Of a DNA stretch of 64,000 nucleotides, positions 24,501-32,783 are shown piece by piece (position 1 is the first letter of the stretch; each line of letters opens with the position of its first letter). The stretch comes from Microbacterium radiodurans (GTDB lineage Bacteria > Actinomycetota > Actinomycetes > Actinomycetales > Microbacteriaceae). Both the position numbers and the translations under genes were made by a program. The stretch is taken from positions 372,001 to 436,000 of the forward strand of contig NZ_VYRZ01000003.1 in the NCBI RefSeq assembly GCF_008710705.1, read 5' to 3'. Below the pieces are notes generated by a model. It was not told the origin of the DNA and searched no databases. It was given only the letters and a program-made list of their open reading frames with translations.

Positions 24501-26680
24501 TCGCCTCGGTCGTCGCCCGCCTCGATGGTCGCGAGATCGCGCTGCCGCACCAGACCTCGTCGGTCGAGCTGGCAGCCGGTGACCACGTCGTCGAGATCAT
24601 CGCGACGGATGCCGTCGGCAACGTGCGCGAGTGGAGCGCGACCTTCACGACCTACGCCGAGCAGCCGAGCGCCGGTCTGCTGAAGCCGACGGACGGGGCC
24701 GAGGTCTTCGCGGGCGACGTCACCTTGCAGGCGAAGGTCGAGGACCCGACGGGCGACACCCTCGACGTGCAGTTCCTCGAGGGACGACGCCTCGACCTCG
24801 AGGACGGCGACGTGAGGGCCCAGTCGGGCACGGTCGCCGACGCCGGCACGACCGAGCGCGGCGAGGGGCAGGCGCTGACCTCGGACCAGGTGCGCACGCT
24901 CGCCGCCGCGGACGGCATCTCCGACGACATCGCCAGCTCGTCCGCCTTCCCCTACCAGCTCTTCGACGTCGCGGTGGGCGAAGGCGACGCCGCCGCCGCG
25001 GTGCGCTCGAGCTGGTCGGGTCGTGCCAACGCCGGGGCCACCGTGATCCTCTCCGCCATGCGCGCGGACGGCAGCGGGTGGGACGAGGTCGACCGGGCGG
25101 TCGCGGCATCCGACGACGAAGCGATCGCGCTCGCGGGCGTCGTTCCCGTCGCCGGCCACGACGTCGGGGGAGCGGTGCGTCTGCTCGTCCAGCACTCCGA
25201 AGGCTTCGCCGGTGCGGACCTGACCGCGCGCGGCGACGTCGTCGAGCCGCACAACGCCGCGGACGTGCCGCGCTCCGCGTACGACTTCACGATCGCCTGG
25301 GAGTCCGACACGCAGTACTACAACGAGAACACGCTGCCCGGCGGCCCCTACCGCCACCAGACGGCGATCCACGAGTACCTGCAGGAGCGGCGCGAGGCGC
25401 TGAATCTGCAGTACATGTTCCACACGGGCGACATCGTCGACGACTGGGATCAGGAGTACCAGTGGGAGAACGCCGACCTCGCCTACGACATCCTCGACGG
25501 CGCCGGCATTCCCTACGGCGTGCTGGCCGGCAACCACGACGTGGGGAACCACCTCGAGGACTACACGAACTACGGCCGGTTCTTCGGTGACGACCGCTTC
25601 GCGGGCAACCCCTGGTTCGGCGGCAGCTTCCAGAACAACCGCGGACACTACGACCTCGTCTCGGCCGGCGGCATCGACTTCCTGATGCTCTACACCGGAT
25701 GGCTGCCCGGAGACGAGTCGATCGCCTGGATGAACGAGGTGCTCGCGCAGTACCCCGAGCGCGTCGCGATCATCGCGCAGCACGAGTTCATGCTCACGAC
25801 GGGCGGACTCGGCGACATCCCGCAGCGGGTTGAGGACGAAGTCGTGGCGACGAATCCGAACGTGCGGATGGTGCTCTCGGGGCACTACCACGACGCGTTC
25901 ACGCGCACCGAGACGTTCGACGACGACGGCGACGGCATCGGGGAACGCGCGGTCTCGTACATGCTGTTCGACTACCAGGGCCTGCCCGAGGGTGGTCAGG
26001 GCTTCCTCCGGCTCCTGCACTTCGACAACGAGGGGCGCCAGATGCTCGTGCGCACCTACTCGCCCTCGCTCGACCGCTACAACTCCGACGAGCCGAGCCT
26101 CGCCGGGCCTGCCGGCGCCGGCGACTACTCGGAGCAGGAGTTCGCCATCGGCTACGACCAGCTGCGGATCGAGCCGGGCGAGCGCACCCTCGGGACCGAC
26201 GCGTTCTCGGCCGAGATCCTCGGCGCCACCGAGATCGAGTCGTTCGCGGGCGTGCCGAGCGGCACCATCCTGACGGCGACGTGGGCGCTGCCCGACACGG
26301 GCGAGCGCGGCTGGTACGTGCGCACGAGCGACCCGTGGGGCGCGGTCGACTACTCGCCGGTGTCGCTGTTCACCGTCGTGCCGGCGCCGGTGGAGCCCGA
26401 GACCCCCGCGCAGCCCGAGACGCCCGGCGCGCCGGGGACGCCGGGCGACCCGGGAGGCGGACTGCCCGGCGGCGCCGACGGAACCGGGACCGGCGGCTCC
26501 GCGGGAGCCGTGGGGTCACCGGCGGGGGCGGCCGAGCGCGGTGCGCTGGCCGCCACCGGGTCGGACTCCGATGCGGTCTGGTCGGGAGCGCTGCTCGGCT
26601 CGGCCCTGCTCGCGGGTGGGCTGCTGCTCCTGGTCGCGCGTCGCGCGATGCGCCGGCGCGCGGGGACGACCGACTCGTGA
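21521..26680 (+). CDS. Large surface protein: three lamin-tail domains, Ig-like modules, metallophosphoesterase, LAxTG sortase anchor
   Basis: This 1719-residue protein has an N-terminal signal peptide (cleavage near ATAAEPP, about residue 35). Three lamin-tail domains follow at about residues 43-205, 237-400 and 457-640; the first two are close copies, and a Pro/Thr linker precedes the third. After two Ig-like segments and a low-similarity region comes a calcineurin-like phosphoesterase at about 1255-1520 with SDTQYY, HTGDIVDD, GNHD, QHEF and GHYH metal-site motifs. A Pro/Gly-rich wall linker leads to LAATGSD, a hydrophobic helix and RRAMRRR, a class E-type sortase signal. GAAGGTGG precedes the ATG. 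It probably hydrolyses a phosphoester outside the cell; substrate unknown. Confidence 0.92.
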   Translation: MSAERSRARILPVSIVTALAIGVAPFLSVAPATAAEPPTAAPLVITEIQGDNVGYDHFEYVEVHNTSGAALDLAAAGISFAYTFADSADRTGDKALVAEPLVLGPDETALLWVSYTAANVDSFSRTADDFRAFHGVDADTQVVRLTGQAGIANGGARGVRVLQGGETVSWSFAPTGGFSAGSSVHFRLPEDAAALGLDVFGLQAEPSPGTVLAEALQRPGAQPEPQPDPVPAASWPLIVTEIAPDNVGDDHFEFFEVHNPTASDIDLAAGGFSFAYIYVDGADRARDVPLAIAEPTVIPAGGTVVFWLSYATGAVDSFAHSEADFRAHWGAADDTAVVRVTGQSGMANGAPRGIRVLRAGEIVSWSTYGRTATAPGQSAHFRIPADPAQLGMPVLAEPAAASPGVVVPEALTPLPGEPTPAPTATPSATPTTTPTAAPSPQPGLDPQPDPDVVTAPLQITELLPDSANVNGADGYEFIEVYNATSSPIDFSDYVIDYLYPDTNSSAVWPAVPADVVIPGGGTLVFWIKNGANDALTATEFNRHFGTDLVLGEDLVEISSAGMANGSARGIAIETNTGRHVSSAFYNLNGARDTAADRGIRYTATDDLTTQRILDVAAATPGRVQADQVPAGLMIVPADTSAPVIEDRTAGAIEPGQNFAVTAAVTDDVQVRTVTLAISNDVDREPVRWNLVDDGTGVLSHVLQAADLTGKSWYEYTITASDGTNVAETEVRRVPVSGATTDPVRLNLTDGQFVTGTTPVVAAGDDYPSPIELSIDGEAVPTEPALEGQPLFVFETTNINYYFKNGVRIGDDVLTIFDKGTTGWETVVTPVPLTYVQQGEDLVVSVWSGTKKAPEIDLAENNDDFEIRALRLVLPDGRTLTPAGYTDPATVLRMGDSTNETPGASFGNPTGKLDFYDARFAIADDAFSAVRADWNTSERADGSATVAAAAGETSVSRMVQVDNTAPSVTSQIVDGSAYQGPITIDAEIVDEGSSVASVVARLDGREIALPHQTSSVELAAGDHVVEIIATDAVGNVREWSATFTTYAEQPSAGLLKPTDGAEVFAGDVTLQAKVEDPTGDTLDVQFLEGRRLDLEDGDVRAQSGTVADAGTTERGEGQALTSDQVRTLAAADGISDDIASSSAFPYQLFDVAVGEGDAAAAVRSSWSGRANAGATVILSAMRADGSGWDEVDRAVAASDDEAIALAGVVPVAGHDVGGAVRLLVQHSEGFAGADLTARGDVVEPHNAADVPRSAYDFTIAWESDTQYYNENTLPGGPYRHQTAIHEYLQERREALNLQYMFHTGDIVDDWDQEYQWENADLAYDILDGAGIPYGVLAGNHDVGNHLEDYTNYGRFFGDDRFAGNPWFGGSFQNNRGHYDLVSAGGIDFLMLYTGWLPGDESIAWMNEVLAQYPERVAIIAQHEFMLTTGGLGDIPQRVEDEVVATNPNVRMVLSGHYHDAFTRTETFDDDGDGIGERAVSYMLFDYQGLPEGGQGFLRLLHFDNEGRQMLVRTYSPSLDRYNSDEPSLAGPAGAGDYSEQEFAIGYDQLRIEPGERTLGTDAFSAEILGATEIESFAGVPSGTILTATWALPDTGERGWYVRTSDPWGAVDYSPVSLFTVVPAPVEPETPAQPETPGAPGTPGDPGGGLPGGADGTGTGGSAGAVGSPAGAAERGALAATGSDSDAVWSGALLGSALLAGGLLLLVARRAMRRRAGTTDS

Positions 26681-26688
26681 GCTGAACC

Positions 26689-26738
26689 GGGAACGACGAC
26701 GGGGTGGAGCCGAAGAGCTCCACCCCGTCGTCGTTCCC
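26689..26738. terminator. Perfect 22-bp bidirectional terminator hairpin
   Basis: The arms 26689-26710 and 26717-26738 are perfectly complementary over 22 bp around the 6-nt loop CGAAGA. It lies between two convergent large genes, 9 bp from both ends. No T-run is needed for actinobacterial intrinsic termination (known), and none is seen. Confidence 0.9.
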
Positions 26739-26746
26739 CGTGCCGG

Positions 26747-29700
26747 CTACCGCACGCGCACCGTGACCGGCTTCGACGCGGTCTCGCCGTGCGCGTTCGA
26801 GAACACGGCGACCAGGGTGTGCTCACCCGGGGCGACGCCGCTCAGCTGCGCCGTTGCGCGCTGCGCCCGCGGGCTCTGGGCGGTGAGGTCGCCCGAGGCG
26901 ACGACCTGCCCGTCGAGCTCGAACCGGTACGCGGTGGCGTTCGTGCCCCACCACAGGTTCGCGGTCGCGGTGAACGACGTCGCACCACCGTGGTTGTCGT
27001 GCGAGACCACGGGCGCCGCGGGCGCGGCATCCGTCACGCGGACCGTCGTCGAGAGCGTCGCCGTGGTGCCGCGGGAGTTCAGCAGCTCCGCCGTGTAGAC
27101 GTAGATGCCGTTGCCGCGGTCGGTGATCGGCCTGCGGATCTCCTGGGAGGTGCCGCGCGCCGGGACGACGCGCGTCTCGATCAGCTCGCCGTTCTCGAAG
27201 AGCCGGTACACGCTGCCCGGCGTGCCCCACCAGAGGTTCATCACGACGTCGAAGGTGCCGTCGTGCAGGCCCGACGCCCACCCGCTCGTCGACGACAGCA
27301 CGCCGCGACCCGGAGCGCTCGAGGCGCCGTCTTCGGGCACGACGACGATCGTCGACGTCGCCTCGCTGACGAGGCCCGCGTGGTTGACCGCCGTGGCCGT
27401 GACCACGACCTCGCCGGCCAGACCCAGCGCGGTGAGGTCCACGGCCGCATCCGGGCCGAAGGTCTCGCCGCCGATCCGCACCGAAACCGAGCGCACGCCG
27501 CTCTCGGCGTCCTCCGCGGTCACCGCGAGCTGCAGCGGGGTCGTCGCGACGACGACGCCGGTAGGCAGTCCACCGATGACCGGCGCGCTCTCGTCCGCCT
27601 CGGGCGAGCCGACGTACGAGATCGACGCCATCGGCGGCTCCGCCATCCCCGCGCCCAGGAAGAACGACGGGTTCGGCGGCTGGTTGTAGGCCGAGTTCTG
27701 GTTCGCCACCGCGAGGCGGTACTGCGAGTCGTGCATGAGCGTCGGAATGCGCTCGGCCGTCTCGTCGGTCGTCGTGTAGATGCGGATGCCGTTGCCGTCG
27801 GCCCAGCGGACCGCGATCTCCTCGCGCCAATCGCCGAAGAGGTCGGCCTGGATGACCGGGTTGCCCTTCGTCGTGTTGTTCGTGAGGGTGCCCTCGAAAC
27901 GCTTCACGAGCACCGATTCCCGCTCCTCGTGATCCCACTTCGAGATCGTCGGGACGCCGGTCGAGGTCGTGGCGTCGTAGTCGTGGTCGGTGATCTCACG
28001 AAGGAGATCGCCGTCCCACCACGTCACGAAGTTCGCCGCGGGGATGTCGTTCGACAGCAGTTCGCCGTCGGCGGCGTTGAGCGATCCGGTGCGGGAGTTC
28101 CAGGCGAAGTCGCCGCCGATGTTCCACGCCTCGGCGCCCGGTGACGTCGGGTCGATGTCGGCGACCGTTCCGCGTCCGGTGTCGCGGCTGCCCCGGTTCG
28201 ACCACAGGATCTCGCCGGTCTCGGCATCCCGCATCGACGCGATGATCCCGCCGTTGCCCGACGGGCTCTCGTGCACCGAGTACACCTCGAGACCCGGTCG
28301 GTCGGTGACGAAGTCGCCGACGTGCAGCGCGTCGCCGTGTCCGAGACGCGTGTTGTACAGCGGCGTGCCGTCGTGGTCGATGGTCAGCGAACCGAACACG
28401 ATCTCGTCGAGTCCATCGCGGTCGACGTCCGCGGTCGTGAACTGGTGGTTGCCCTGCCCCTCGTACTCGCGGCCGGCGTCGTTCGAATCGAACGTCCACC
28501 GCTCGACGAGGCGGCCGTCGACGAGATCCCACGCGACGATGACCGTGCGCGTGTAGTAGCCGCGGCTCGTCACGAGCGACGGGCGCTCGCCGTCGAGATA
28601 CGCGACGCCCGCCAGGAAGCGGTCGACGCGGTTGCCGTAGTTGTCACCCCAGGAGGCGACGTTGCCGCGGCCGGGGACGTAGTCGACGGTGTCGATCGCC
28701 GCGCCGGTCCCGCCGTCGAAGACCGTGAGGTACTCCGGCCCCGCGAGGATGTACCCGCCGCTGTTGCGGTGATCGGCGGCGGGGTCGCCGATGACGGTGC
28801 CGACGCCGTCGACGGTGCCGTCGGCCGTCTTGACCGCGACCTCGGCCGAGCCGTCGCCGTCGAAGTCGAAGACCTCGAGCTGCGTGTAGTGCGCTCCCGC
28901 ACGGATGTTGCGGCCGAGGTCGATGCGCCACAGCGACGTCCCGTCGAGCTTCACCGCCTCGATGTAGACGTTGCCGGTGTAGCCCGACTGCGAGTTGTCC
29001 TTCGAGATCGACGGGTTCCACAGGAACACCAGCTCGTACTCGCCGTCGCCGTCGACATCGCCGACCGTGCCGTCGCCGGGCGCGTAGGTGACGGTGTTGC
29101 CGTCGGGCAGGGTCATGTCGGCCGGCTTGTCGAGGGCGACGTCGAGGTACTGATCTCCCCAGACGCCGAACTCGTCCGTGACGCTGACCTCGCGCCCGTC
29201 GACGAGGGCGGTGACGAGATAGGTCGAATCGGCATCGCCGTCCGGGTCGACGAGGTTGGTCGAGCCCCTGACCGGCTCGGCGGTGATCTTCTCGCCGTCG
29301 CGGTAGACCGTGAAGGCGAGGTCGCGATCGTCGAGCCCGAGCAGACGCCACCCGACGTACACGCCGGCATCGGTCGACACGGCCACGGGGGCGCGGTCGA
29401 GATACTCGGCCTGGCGGACGAGGGTCGTCGCGATCTCGGTCTCGTGGACGGCCGACGCCTCCGCCGAGCCGCCGGCGTTCTGCGCGACGACCTGGTAGAG
29501 GTACGGGCGGGTCGTCAGCACGTCGGTGTCGGTGAAGGTCGCCTGCTCGGCGGTGCCGACGAGCTCGAACGGCAGGTCGGCGCGGGTCGAGCGGAACACC
29601 TTCCACTGGACCGCGTCGTCGGCGGCATCCCACGAGAGCGTGATCGAATCGCGCTCGATCGCCGCGGTCGTCAGGCCCGTGGCCACGGCGGGCGCGGCGA

Positions 29701-30526
29701 CGCCCGGGTCGCTCACCGAGATGCTGAGGCGCTCGCCGGTGCGCGATACGCGTTCCCCGACGACCGTCGCCAGCGCGTAGTCGTAGCCCTCCCCGAGCTC
29801 GACGGCGGTGTCGACGTAGCCCGGCGTGGTCGTGCGCCCGATCTCGGTCAGCTCGCCGCCGACCGTCCCGCGCAGGATCGCGTAGCCGGTCGCACCGGGA
29901 ACGGCATCCCAGCTGAGTGCGACGCTCTCGGCATCCGCGTCGACATCCGCCGCGAGAGCGGCGGGAGCGGCGAGGGGAGACTGCACGCGGATGCCGTTGA
30001 TGCGGCCGTCGCCGCCGGTCACCCGCACCGTCAGCTGACCGTCCGACACCGCGACGGCGGGGAAGTTCTGCTCGTGGACGGCGCCGGAGCTCGTGCGGGG
30101 GCCGGCAAACGCGGTGCCCTCGATGTCGAAGCTCGTGCTGTTGCCGGCGATGAGGTCGCCCGCCCAGGTGGTCACCTCGTAGACGCCGTCGGGGACGTCG
30201 ACGGCGAACACCTGGCCCGCGCCGATCGTGAAGTCCCGCCGCATGAGGTCGTCGCCGCCGCGGTCGCGGAAGCCGCCTGCGGCCGGGGGAGTCAGGAAGC
30301 CGTAGCCGCGGTCGGCGGCGTACGTCGTTCCGGGATGGACTCCGGTCCAGCCGGCCGCGACGGGCGTGCTGGGGCCGCCGAAGTCGAAGGCGAGGTCGAC
30401 ACCGGGCGCCGCGGCGCCGGTCTCGGCCGATGCCGGACCGGCCGCGACGAGGCCCGTCGCCATGAGGCCCGCGGCGGCCAGGACCGCGGTGAATGTTCTC
30501 GCTCCGGGGGGACGAGTCGAACGCAC
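26747..30526 (-). CDS. Secreted rhamnogalacturonan lyase, polysaccharide lyase family 11
   Basis: This 1259-residue exported enzyme cleaves the rhamnogalacturonan I backbone of pectin. The signal peptide ends near ASAETGA (about residue 35). A carbohydrate-binding-like region and two fibronectin-III-like modules (TGYAILRG; ITLSWDAADDA) precede the PL11 beta-propeller (about residues 375-965), which has many calcium-binding acidic repeats such as GDVDGDGEYELVFLW and FDFDGDGSAEVAVKT. Near the C-terminus come two related modules containing NLWWGT at about 1100 and 1194. The GTG at 30526 follows AAGGAGATC; an in-frame ATG 38 codons upstream lacks a signal peptide at its start. It has no wall anchor. 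Confidence 0.93.
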   Translation of the reverse strand: MRSTRPPGARTFTAVLAAAGLMATGLVAAGPASAETGAAAPGVDLAFDFGGPSTPVAAGWTGVHPGTTYAADRGYGFLTPPAAGGFRDRGGDDLMRRDFTIGAGQVFAVDVPDGVYEVTTWAGDLIAGNSTSFDIEGTAFAGPRTSSGAVHEQNFPAVAVSDGQLTVRVTGGDGRINGIRVQSPLAAPAALAADVDADAESVALSWDAVPGATGYAILRGTVGGELTEIGRTTTPGYVDTAVELGEGYDYALATVVGERVSRTGERLSISVSDPGVAAPAVATGLTTAAIERDSITLSWDAADDAVQWKVFRSTRADLPFELVGTAEQATFTDTDVLTTRPYLYQVVAQNAGGSAEASAVHETEIATTLVRQAEYLDRAPVAVSTDAGVYVGWRLLGLDDRDLAFTVYRDGEKITAEPVRGSTNLVDPDGDADSTYLVTALVDGREVSVTDEFGVWGDQYLDVALDKPADMTLPDGNTVTYAPGDGTVGDVDGDGEYELVFLWNPSISKDNSQSGYTGNVYIEAVKLDGTSLWRIDLGRNIRAGAHYTQLEVFDFDGDGSAEVAVKTADGTVDGVGTVIGDPAADHRNSGGYILAGPEYLTVFDGGTGAAIDTVDYVPGRGNVASWGDNYGNRVDRFLAGVAYLDGERPSLVTSRGYYTRTVIVAWDLVDGRLVERWTFDSNDAGREYEGQGNHQFTTADVDRDGLDEIVFGSLTIDHDGTPLYNTRLGHGDALHVGDFVTDRPGLEVYSVHESPSGNGGIIASMRDAETGEILWSNRGSRDTGRGTVADIDPTSPGAEAWNIGGDFAWNSRTGSLNAADGELLSNDIPAANFVTWWDGDLLREITDHDYDATTSTGVPTISKWDHEERESVLVKRFEGTLTNNTTKGNPVIQADLFGDWREEIAVRWADGNGIRIYTTTDETAERIPTLMHDSQYRLAVANQNSAYNQPPNPSFFLGAGMAEPPMASISYVGSPEADESAPVIGGLPTGVVVATTPLQLAVTAEDAESGVRSVSVRIGGETFGPDAAVDLTALGLAGEVVVTATAVNHAGLVSEATSTIVVVPEDGASSAPGRGVLSSTSGWASGLHDGTFDVVMNLWWGTPGSVYRLFENGELIETRVVPARGTSQEIRRPITDRGNGIYVYTAELLNSRGTTATLSTTVRVTDAAPAAPVVSHDNHGGATSFTATANLWWGTNATAYRFELDGQVVASGDLTAQSPRAQRATAQLSGVAPGEHTLVAVFSNAHGETASKPVTVRVR

Positions 30527-30671
30527 GTGATCTCCTTCGATCGGTGGTGAGGATGCAGCGTGCCGACGCAGGGGAAAGAGTCGGAAAGCGTTTGCCCGCT
30601 GATTCGTTTCATCCTTGCGCCTTCGGCACCTGTTCGGCAAGAGGCAGGTCCATCGCTCGCCGCGGGCGGCG

Positions 30672-31658
30672 TCAGCGATCGAGGCCGGGGCCGCCGTCGT
30701 CGGCGGTCACGACCGGCCACGCGGGCAGAGCGTCGGCGTACTCGAGCCACGCGAGCGGCCCGGCCGCCAGTTCGCGGTCATCCAGCGCGGCCTCGTCGAG
30801 CAGGCGCGAGACCGCCTCGCCGTTCAGATCGATGCCGGTGATGGCGAGATCCTGGCCGGTGTCGTCGAACCCGTGATCGCCGGTCAGCGGATCGAGCCAC
30901 ATCGCCGAGCCCGACTGCTCCCACCGCGCCGGGCGGTGGGGCCGCGTCGCGAGTCGGCAGACGCCCATCGACCGGACGACGACGCCGAAGCGGCCCGACT
31001 CGAGGGTGTCGAGCGCCGACAGGAGACGTTCGGGATGCAGCGGCCTCAGCTGCTCGTAGTGCAGGGTCGTGACCCGCCGGTCGGTGAGGAAGGGGTCGTG
31101 AGCGCCGTTCAGGGCGCGGGTCCAGCCGGGTCGCTCGCCAGGCGGTGTCGAGGGGCGTCCGCTGTCGTGGTCCAATGCGCGCAGGTCGTCCGGCACGCCG
31201 CGACTCAGCCGGACGCGTGCGGTCGGGGCAAGGTGCGAGACGAGCGCCATGAGGATCGAGAGAGCGACCGTCGGCACGCGTTCCCAGTTCACGATGACGA
31301 CGGCCGTCGATCCCTCGATGAGGGTCGCCGCCTGCCGCGCTCGCGCGCCGACGTCGCCGCGCGCGTCGCCCGCATCGACGGCACGGCGCAGCGGGGCCTC
31401 GTCTCGCAGATCCGAGAGCGCGTGGCGCGCATCGACGATGCAGATCGAGTCGGCGTCGTCGAGAGACCGGTGCGCGATGCGGGGGTCGGCGTCCGCCGGC
31501 AGGTCGACGACGTGCCGCCCGGAGCGGCGGAGTGCGATGCCGGCGAGGCGGGCGTAGCGGCGTCGTTCGGCGCTGCACACGCCGGTGATGAGGATCCGAG
31601 GTGTCACGGCGAGGCTTTCCGGTCTGGGTGGACGAGCCCGGGTTGCGGGCGCGGTCAT
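30672..31658 (-). CDS. CobW/COG0523-like protein with a degenerate P-loop
   Basis: COG0523 proteins are G3E GTPases, several of which move zinc to client proteins. The C-terminal part of this 328-residue protein matches CobW_C ([31 protein letters not shown]). The N-terminal part should contain a GxxGxGKT Walker A after the first strand, but reads [19 protein letters not shown], and no CxCC metal motif is present. GTP binding is therefore doubtful. A TAGGAT hexamer 7 nt before the ATG at 31658 predicts a leaderless mRNA; a GTG within the frame (VTPRIL) is an alternative. It is divergent from a Cys-free L36 gene with a Zur-like box between them. Confidence 0.78.
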   Translation of the reverse strand: MTAPATRARPPRPESLAVTPRILITGVCSAERRRYARLAGIALRRSGRHVVDLPADADPRIAHRSLDDADSICIVDARHALSDLRDEAPLRRAVDAGDARGDVGARARQAATLIEGSTAVVIVNWERVPTVALSILMALVSHLAPTARVRLSRGVPDDLRALDHDSGRPSTPPGERPGWTRALNGAHDPFLTDRRVTTLHYEQLRPLHPERLLSALDTLESGRFGVVVRSMGVCRLATRPHRPARWEQSGSAMWLDPLTGDHGFDDTGQDLAITGIDLNGEAVSRLLDEAALDDRELAAGPLAWLEYADALPAWPVVTADDGGPGLDR

Positions 31659-31664
31659 CCACCG

Positions 31665-31671
31665 TATCCTA
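31665..31671. promoter_or_regulatory. Two opposed, superimposed -10 hexamers
   Basis: TATCCT on the plus strand (31665-31670) serves the L36 gene, and TAGGAT on the minus strand (31666-31671) serves the CobW-like gene. They overlap by five bases, so one promoter can be occupied at a time. Confidence 0.55.
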
Positions 31672-31690
31672 TTGACAACCATTCTCAATT
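31671..31690. promoter_or_regulatory. Putative Zur operator
   Basis: ATTGACAACCATTCTCAATT is an AT-rich imperfect palindrome (7 of 9 paired positions around a central base) in a GC-rich setting and resembles the actinobacterial Zur box. It covers the predicted L36 transcription start and the spacer of the opposing promoter, so a bound repressor could silence both genes. Confidence 0.7.
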
Positions 31691-31700
31691 GGAGGTCGTC

Positions 31701-31823
31701 ATGAAGGTCCGTGCCTCGATCAGGTCGCTCAAGAACCAGCCGGGGGCTCAGGTCGTCCGCCGGCGCGGTCGGGTGTACGTCATCAACAGACGGAACCCGC
31801 GCTACAAGGGCCGTCAGGGCTGA
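31701..31823 (+). CDS. rpmJ: 50S ribosomal protein L36, zinc-independent (C-minus) paralogue
   Basis: This 40-residue bL36 starts [19 protein letters not shown] and ends NPRYKGRQG. It contains no cysteine, whereas the zinc-binding form has a Cys-x2-Cys zinc ribbon. C-minus paralogues are made under zinc starvation so that zinc in ribosomes can be released (known). The ATG follows GGAGG. The Zur-like box immediately upstream agrees with this role. Confidence 0.95.
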   Translation: MKVRASIRSLKNQPGAQVVRRRGRVYVINRRNPRYKGRQG

Positions 31824-31902
31824 TGCCCGGCGGTGTCCACCGATTCGGCCTGACACGGGATGCGTCCGTCCGCAAGGGCGCGACCGTGTCGGCCGCGGTG
31901 GA

Positions 31903-31908
31903 TAGCGT
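31903..31908 (+). promoter_or_regulatory. -10 hexamer TAGCGT, leaderless promoter
   Basis: TAGCGT ends 6 nt before the ATG at 31915. Confidence 0.6.
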
Positions 31909-31914
31909 GAGCGC

Positions 31915-32694
31915 ATGACCACCCCCGCCGAGCGCGCCCAGACCCTGTCCGACCTCCACGCCGCCCCCGAGATCCTGCGCGTCGTCAACGTGTGGGACGT
32001 CGTCTCCGCCGAGGCGATCCTCGCTCTGCCCGAGACGCGCGCGATCGCGACCGCCGGGCACTCGATCGCCGCCAGCTTCGGCTACGAGGACGGCACCGAC
32101 ATCCCGCTCGGGCTCGTCCTCGACATGGTGGCGCGGATCGTGAAGGTCGCCGGCGACGTGCCGGTCACCGCAGACCTGGACGCCGGATTCGGCGACCCGG
32201 GCGAGACGACCCGACGCGCGATCGGCGTCGGCATCGTCGGAGCCAATGTCGAGGACCGGCTCCAGCCCCTCGCGGACTCGGTCGCCGCCGTCGAGGCGAT
32301 CGTCCGCGCCGGCCAGGCTGAGGGTGTTCCCTTCGCCCTGAACGCGCGTACCGATGCCTTCGTCCGTGCCGGCGACCGGTCGACCGAGGAGTCGATCGCG
32401 GACGCCATCGAGCGCGGTCGTGCCTACCTCGACGCGGGCGCCGACGTCGTGTTCGTCCCCGGCATCCTCGATGCCGACATCACGCGTCAGCTCGTGGACG
32501 GTCTGGGTGAGCGCAAGCTCAGCGTCATCGGGCTCCCGGGCGCGCTGACGGCGAGCGAGTACGAAGACCTCGGCGTCGCCCGCATCTCCTACGGGCCGAC
32601 GACGCAGCGGGTCGCGCTGACGGCGCTGCAGGATGTCGCGCAGCAGCTCTATGCGAACGGTGTCATCCCGGCCTCGACCCGACCCCTCAACTGA
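31915..32694 (+). CDS. Isocitrate lyase/PEP mutase family protein
   Basis: This 259-residue protein belongs to the ICL/PEPM (phosphonomutase-like) superfamily, with carbon-carbon or phosphorus-carbon bond-cleaving TIM-barrel enzymes. Seen are VNVWDVVSAEAI, VTADLDAGFGD with the metal-binding acidic cluster, VGIVGANVEDR and FALNARTDAF. It lacks the KKCGH catalytic loop of true isocitrate lyase, so it belongs with the oxaloacetate decarboxylase/2-methylisocitrate lyase-like group; the substrate is undefined. A leaderless single gene, followed by a two-way terminator. Confidence 0.87.
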   Translation: MTTPAERAQTLSDLHAAPEILRVVNVWDVVSAEAILALPETRAIATAGHSIAASFGYEDGTDIPLGLVLDMVARIVKVAGDVPVTADLDAGFGDPGETTRRAIGVGIVGANVEDRLQPLADSVAAVEAIVRAGQAEGVPFALNARTDAFVRAGDRSTEESIADAIERGRAYLDAGADVVFVPGILDADITRQLVDGLGERKLSVIGLPGALTASEYEDLGVARISYGPTTQRVALTALQDVAQQLYANGVIPASTRPLN

Positions 32695-32712
32695 GTCCTC
32701 GGCCCGCCGAGG

Positions 32713-32778
32713 GCCGAGCCGGCGCGCCGCTGGAGATGTCACCGCCCTGACCGGACGGTGACGACGCGCCGGCTCGGC
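32713..32778. terminator. Bidirectional terminator with nested hairpin
   Basis: GCCGAGCCGGCGCG (32713-32726) pairs with CGCGCCGGCTCGGC (32765-32778) over 14 bp. Within the loop GTCACCG (32739-32745) pairs with CGGTGAC (32755-32761). It lies between convergent gene ends at 32694 and 32784. Confidence 0.8.
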
Positions 32779-32783
32779 GGTTC

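Noticed and set aside
21890..26020. A 1376-codon open frame antisense to the lamin-tail/phosphoesterase gene
   Set aside because: It is the mirror of a strongly supported protein and reads as Arg/Val/Asp-rich sequence without any domain. Long antisense frames are expected at this GC content.
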